From Thalassotalea psychrophila (GTDB lineage: Bacteria; Pseudomonadota; Gammaproteobacteria; Enterobacterales; Alteromonadaceae), in assembly GCF_031583595.1 (NCBI RefSeq), contig NZ_CP134145.1, forward strand, positions 4,712,001 to 4,776,000: a stretch of 64,000 bases of DNA. The letters are read 5' to 3'. The translations under genes and the position numbers were made by a program. Shown here in pieces: positions 60,891-64,000 of this stretch (position 1 is the first letter of the stretch; each line of letters starts with the position of its first letter). The notes beneath the pieces were generated by a model. That model was not told the origin of the DNA. It did not search any database and worked only from the letters and a program-made list of their open reading frames with translations.

Positions 60891-60912
60891 TTTTTAAAAG
60901 TAGGTATCAAGG

Positions 60913-61878
60913 ATGAAATCTGAATTTTTAAAAGCTGTGTCCAAGCACATGTGGACTCGTCGATACGCCAAGAAAACCATTGAAGCATATTTATATTGGA
61001 TCAAAGCCTTTATTATTTATAACGGTAAGCGCCACCCCAAAGAGATGCATAATGTTGAAACTGAAAATTTCCTTTCTTATTTAGCTAACGAACGCAATGT
61101 AGCTCCTAAAACTCAAGCCATAGCTCTTAATGCTTTAGTGTTTCTTTATAAAAACGTTTTAAATAAACCTTTAAACCTAGAGATGACTTTTAATCGCAGC
61201 ACTAATCAAACAAAGCTACCTACTGTATTAACTAGAAAAGAAACGGTTAGCTTTTTTCATGCAATAAACCCCAAGTATTCTCTTGCTTGCCAATTAATGT
61301 ATGGCAGTGGATTACGCTTAATGGAGCTTATTCGATTAAGAACTCAAGATATTGATTTTGACTATTTTTCAGTGCAAGTTTGGAATGGTAAAGTCGGAAA
61401 ACATAGAAGAGCAACTTTAGCTAAAGAATTGGTTAGGCCACTTAAAAGGCAAATTGAAGCTGTTAAATTAAAGCATGAATTAGATTGTCAAAACTCTAGC
61501 TATGCCGGTGTTTGGTTGCCACATGCTCTATCTCGTAAATTTCCCAATGCAAGTAAACAATTTAGTTGGCAATTTTTATTCCCTTCTAGCAGGTTAAGCT
61601 CAGATCCTGAGAATGGTGCAATGCGCCGTCACCACATAGATCCAACCTGCGTACAAAAAGCAGTAAGAACTGCCGCATTAAAAGCAGACTTTGATAAACG
61701 AGTAACGTGCCACACTTTAAGGCACTCTTTTGCAACACATTTACTTGAAAGAGGGGCTGACATTCGTACAGTACAAGAACAATTAGGACATAGTGACGTA
61801 CGTACCACACAAATTTACACTCATGTTATTGAGCGGGGAGCAAACGGGGTCCTTAGTCCGCTTTCCGATTTAATGTGA
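60913..61878 (+). CDS. intI: Integron integrase IntI
   Basis: A 321-residue tyrosine recombinase. All catalytic residues are visible: R135 in [13 protein letters not shown], a Lys near 160 in [14 protein letters not shown]267 and R270 in [18 protein letters not shown]293 in [11 protein letters not shown] and Y302 in QIYTHV. The integron-specific extra helix is present at about 203-224 ([20 protein letters not shown]), which separates IntI from XerC/D. The gene is divergent from the cassettes, as is normal. TAGG lies 8 nt upstream of the ATG. It is intact, so the array can still be active. Confidence 0.97.
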   Translation: MKSEFLKAVSKHMWTRRYAKKTIEAYLYWIKAFIIYNGKRHPKEMHNVETENFLSYLANERNVAPKTQAIALNALVFLYKNVLNKPLNLEMTFNRSTNQTKLPTVLTRKETVSFFHAINPKYSLACQLMYGSGLRLMELIRLRTQDIDFDYFSVQVWNGKVGKHRRATLAKELVRPLKRQIEAVKLKHELDCQNSSYAGVWLPHALSRKFPNASKQFSWQFLFPSSRLSSDPENGAMRRHHIDPTCVQKAVRTAALKADFDKRVTCHTLRHSFATHLLERGADIRTVQEQLGHSDVRTTQIYTHVIERGANGVLSPLSDLM

Positions 61879-62020
61879 AATTTATCGTTAGGCAAATTAC
61901 ACAAATTTAAATAGTGCTCAATATTTAAACTATAATCATGTTTGATTTACGCTGTTTTTATTTCATCGTTCAAATTCAAGGTAGTCGATCACTAAAAATT
62001 CAACACTAGGGAAATATTTT

Positions 62021-62929
62021 ATGAAAGTATTAACTTCATTACTACTTATCTTAAGTTTTCTACAATCAGGCTTTGTTACAGCAGCGACCGTGCCTGAAGA
62101 TATCCATGAAAACGATTTCTTATGGCTTAATTTTCATCTTTATCATGGTGAAGATCAACGTGGTGGCCCCTTTAAATTTAACGATCAATATTTGGAAATT
62201 GAGTTTGGCGGACGCTCTGGTTTATTTGATTTATACGGTTATGTTGATTTTAAAGATGCGTTTAATAACTCTGACAGTGATGCTCACGATGGCTCAAATA
62301 TGTTTGCCGATATTGAACCAAGAATGTCGCTCGATTACTTGTTTGATAAAGACTTGTCGGTTGGCATTATTAAAGAATGGTATATCGCTATGGATATATA
62401 TTATGGCGACAATGAATGTGCACAAACTTGTGTGGTAGATGTTGTGGATGAAGTGCCAGTTACAACTGAAAGTAGTGGTTTGAAAATTGTTTGGCTGGGT
62501 ATTGGTACCGATATGGAACTACCTTGGCTTGGTAAAACTGGGGTTAATCTGTATGCCCGCTTGATAAGAGAAAACTATGGTGCAACTAATGAAGATGAGT
62601 GGGATGGTTATGCTTTTCATATGAATTGGTTTAAGACACTTCACAATTTTGAAAATTCTGGCTTTCTCGCCTTTCAAGGATATTTTGATTATGAATTTGG
62701 TAGCGATCTAGATGAAGGTAACAGTTTTGAGCAAGAGTATCGCACCGACACTTCTTTGCAATCGTATTTAGGTATTTGGTATCACTTACCAAGCTCGCAC
62801 TTTGCAATGGGTTACGGGTTAAAGTTATACGATGATATGACCCAGTGGAAAGACGGTACTATTTTAGGCGGTAAAGAAGTAGATACTAGTGGTGCAGGGC
62901 ATTACTTTAATTTGACCTATTCTTTCTAG
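62021..62929 (+). CDS. Tsx/OmpK-like nucleoside-specific outer-membrane channel
   Basis: A 302-residue beta-barrel protein with a signal peptide (VLTSLLLILSFLQSGFVTAA) and the Tsx/OmpK pattern (NDFLWLNFHLYHGEDQRGGP, LEIEFGGRSGLFDLYGYVDF, FADIEPRMSLDYLFDKDLSV) ending in a final strand with terminal Phe (GHYFNLTYSF). Such channels pass nucleosides through the outer membrane. An insert DNECAQTCVVDVVDEVP with two Cys is notable. It is convergent with glmU and marks the return to core genome. Confidence 0.85.
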   Translation: MKVLTSLLLILSFLQSGFVTAATVPEDIHENDFLWLNFHLYHGEDQRGGPFKFNDQYLEIEFGGRSGLFDLYGYVDFKDAFNNSDSDAHDGSNMFADIEPRMSLDYLFDKDLSVGIIKEWYIAMDIYYGDNECAQTCVVDVVDEVPVTTESSGLKIVWLGIGTDMELPWLGKTGVNLYARLIRENYGATNEDEWDGYAFHMNWFKTLHNFENSGFLAFQGYFDYEFGSDLDEGNSFEQEYRTDTSLQSYLGIWYHLPSSHFAMGYGLKLYDDMTQWKDGTILGGKEVDTSGAGHYFNLTYSF

Positions 62930-62943
62930 AAGAGAGATATTAA

Positions 62944-62970
62944 AACGCCGGCATATGCCGGCGTTATTAT
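62944..62970. terminator. Bidirectional terminator between the Tsx-like gene and glmU
   Basis: A perfect palindrome, AACGCCGGC-ATAT-GCCGGCGTT (62944-62965), is followed by ATTAT on the plus strand and preceded by TTAAAA. It lies between two convergent genes and can serve both. Confidence 0.9.
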
Positions 62971-63000
62971 ACAAATTCTGAAAATTTATTGGTCGATAAA

Positions 63001-64000
63001 TTACTTTTTAATTGGCCTTGTCCAGCCGGTAATGTTGCGTTGTTTAGCTCTTGATACGGCTAAGGTGTCATCTTCAACATCTTTCGCAATAGTAGAACCA
63101 GCGCCGGTTGTTGCCATTTTACCAATAGTAACAGGGGCAACTAAAGAAGCATTTGAACCAATAAATGCACCATCGCCAATGATGGTTTTAGATTTATTTA
63201 CGCCATCATAGTTACAGGTAATAGTACCTGCACCAATATTTACTTTTTTGCCAATTTCAGCATCGCCTAAATAGGTTAAGTGCCCTGCTTTTGCGCCTTC
63301 ATCCATGGTTGTATTTTTCATTTCAACAAAGTTACCAACGTGTGAGTTGGTTTTCATTATGGTACCTGGGCGAATGCGGGCAAAAGGTCCCGCTGAACAT
63401 TGCTGACCAATATTGGCATTTTCAACAATGCTGTTTGGTTTAATTTCTGCACCTTGGCCAATTTGGCTATTGATGATAATACAGTTTGCGCCAATTTTTA
63501 CATTATCGGATAAGCTTACATCGCCTTCGAAAATGCAGTTCACGTCGATCTGTACTTCGTTGCCAACAGTTAAATTACCACGAATATCAATACGCGTTGG
63601 ATCACGTAAACTTGCGCCAGCAATCATTAGCTCTTCGGCTTTACGTAACTGATACGCTCGTTCAAGGTTCGCTAGTTGTACTCTATTGTTTGCGCCTTCT
63701 ACTTCAACTTCAGTACCGGGGTGAGCTGTATGAATGGTTTGACCATCACTATGTGCCATAGCTATTATATCGGTAAGGTAGTATTCACCTTGCGCGTTGT
63801 CACTTGAAAGGTTAGATAACCAACGCTTTAAATCGCCACCATTGGCTAATAAAATACCGGTATTACATTCAGTAATTGCAAGTTGCTCAGCCGAAGCATC
63901 TTTTTGTTCAACAATACCAACCACATTACCACCTAAACGAACAATGCGCCCATAGCCTGTTGGGTTTGCCAAGTGAACTGTTAGTAACGCCATGCTATTT
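63001..64000 (-). CDS. glmU: Bifunctional UDP-GlcNAc pyrophosphorylase/GlcN-1-P acetyltransferase, C-terminal part (cut by window edge)
   Basis: The last 333 or so codons of GlmU (full length about 455). The end of the uridylyltransferase domain ([56 protein letters not shown]) and the whole left-handed beta-helix acetyltransferase domain are present, including [34 protein letters not shown] and [20 protein letters not shown]. The enzyme makes UDP-GlcNAc for peptidoglycan and LPS. It is a core gene; the N-terminus lies beyond the right edge of the window. Confidence 0.95.
   Translation of the reverse strand, partial: NSMALLTVHLANPTGYGRIVRLGGNVVGIVEQKDASAEQLAITECNTGILLANGGDLKRWLSNLSSDNAQGEYYLTDIIAMAHSDGQTIHTAHPGTEVEVEGANNRVQLANLERAYQLRKAEELMIAGASLRDPTRIDIRGNLTVGNEVQIDVNCIFEGDVSLSDNVKIGANCIIINSQIGQGAEIKPNSIVENANIGQQCSAGPFARIRPGTIMKTNSHVGNFVEMKNTTMDEGAKAGHLTYLGDAEIGKKVNIGAGTITCNYDGVNKSKTIIGDGAFIGSNASLVAPVTIGKMATTGAGSTIAKDVEDDTLAVSRAKQRNITGWTRPIKK

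Larger units (their letters stand above)
37943..61878 (-). mobile_element. Chromosomal (sedentary) integron with 34 cassettes
   Basis: A complete integron: intI on the plus strand at 60913-61878, an attI junction at 60690/60691, and a 23-kb array of cassettes read leftward on the minus strand. I number cassettes C1 (next to attI) to C34. On the plus strand each attC begins with RYYYAAC (its R') and ends with GTTRRRY (its R''). For at least 17 cassettes the first seven bases are the exact complement partner of the R'' of their own attC, which fixes each unit. attC sites fall into a few related sequence types, as in the Vibrio superintegron. Sites C1-C28 are nearly all intact, C29-C34 increasingly degenerate. 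Confidence 0.97.

Noticed and set aside
37943..61878. Clinical class 1 integron or phage island.
   Set aside because: No qacE-delta, sul1, transposase or phage gene is present, the array is long and its attC sites are mostly of shared types, and intI differs from IntI1 in sequence.

Overview
The window looks like chromosomal DNA of a marine, AT-rich gammaproteobacterium of the order Alteromonadales, most like the Colwelliaceae (Colwellia/Thalassotalea type). This is inferred from gene content: a glg glycogen operon, acs with the CrbS/CrbR acetate switch, a DUF4212-ActP symporter pair, a DcaP-like porin and an S9 peptidase. No rRNA or other taxonomic marker is present, so the genus is not fixed.

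Left part (1-31.6 kb) is ordinary core genome. It holds glgX(partial)-glgB-glgP on the minus strand with a palindromic operator-like region upstream; a five-gene Cu/Ag-type metal efflux operon (Met/His/Cys-rich exported protein, CusB-like adaptor, CusA-like RND pump, two PepSY membrane proteins) with no outer-membrane factor; an S9 peptidase; a YdbS/YdbT-like PH-domain pair; a hybrid histidine kinase followed by structured tandem repeats; a porin; and an acetate-utilisation block (acs, DnaQ-like exonuclease, cNMP/CBS/nucleotidyltransferase protein, DUF4212, ActP-like symporter, CrbS sensor-transporter kinase, CrbR response regulator). Three strong copies and one weak copy of a TTAGAC-N4-GTCTAA-type palindrome lie upstream of acs, between the cNMP gene and the symporter operon, and upstream of crbR.

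The main feature is a large sedentary chromosomal integron, 37.9-61.9 kb. A complete integron integrase (intI, plus strand, 60913-61878) sits at the right end. From the attI junction at about 60690, 34 cassettes run leftward, all with their genes on the minus strand. I could place 31 more or less full-length attC sites plus one degenerate and two half sites. For most cassettes the 7-base 5' end (GTTRRRY) matches the R'' of that cassette's own attC, which confirms the cassette boundaries independently of the genes. Cassettes near attI look like defence genes: an AAA/STAND-like ATPase, a TIR-TPR-SEC-C protein, an Mrr-like PD-(D/E)XK nuclease and an EcsC protein. Further out are acetyltransferases, GFA, RidA, VOC, YCII, CPBP protease, YdeI and membrane proteins, one cassette without an ORF, and a subclass B1 metallo-beta-lactamase with every zinc ligand intact. 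The distal end is decaying: core-site mutations, half attC sites and a gene that has lost its start codon.

Between 31.8 and 37.8 kb lie eleven more minus-strand genes of the same functional types (GFA, GNAT, MBL-fold, cupin, hydrolase, HTH) but without recognisable attC sites. They may be fossil cassettes or a separate accessory block. To the right of intI the core genome resumes with a Tsx-like outer-membrane channel and the 3' part of glmU, separated by a bidirectional terminator.
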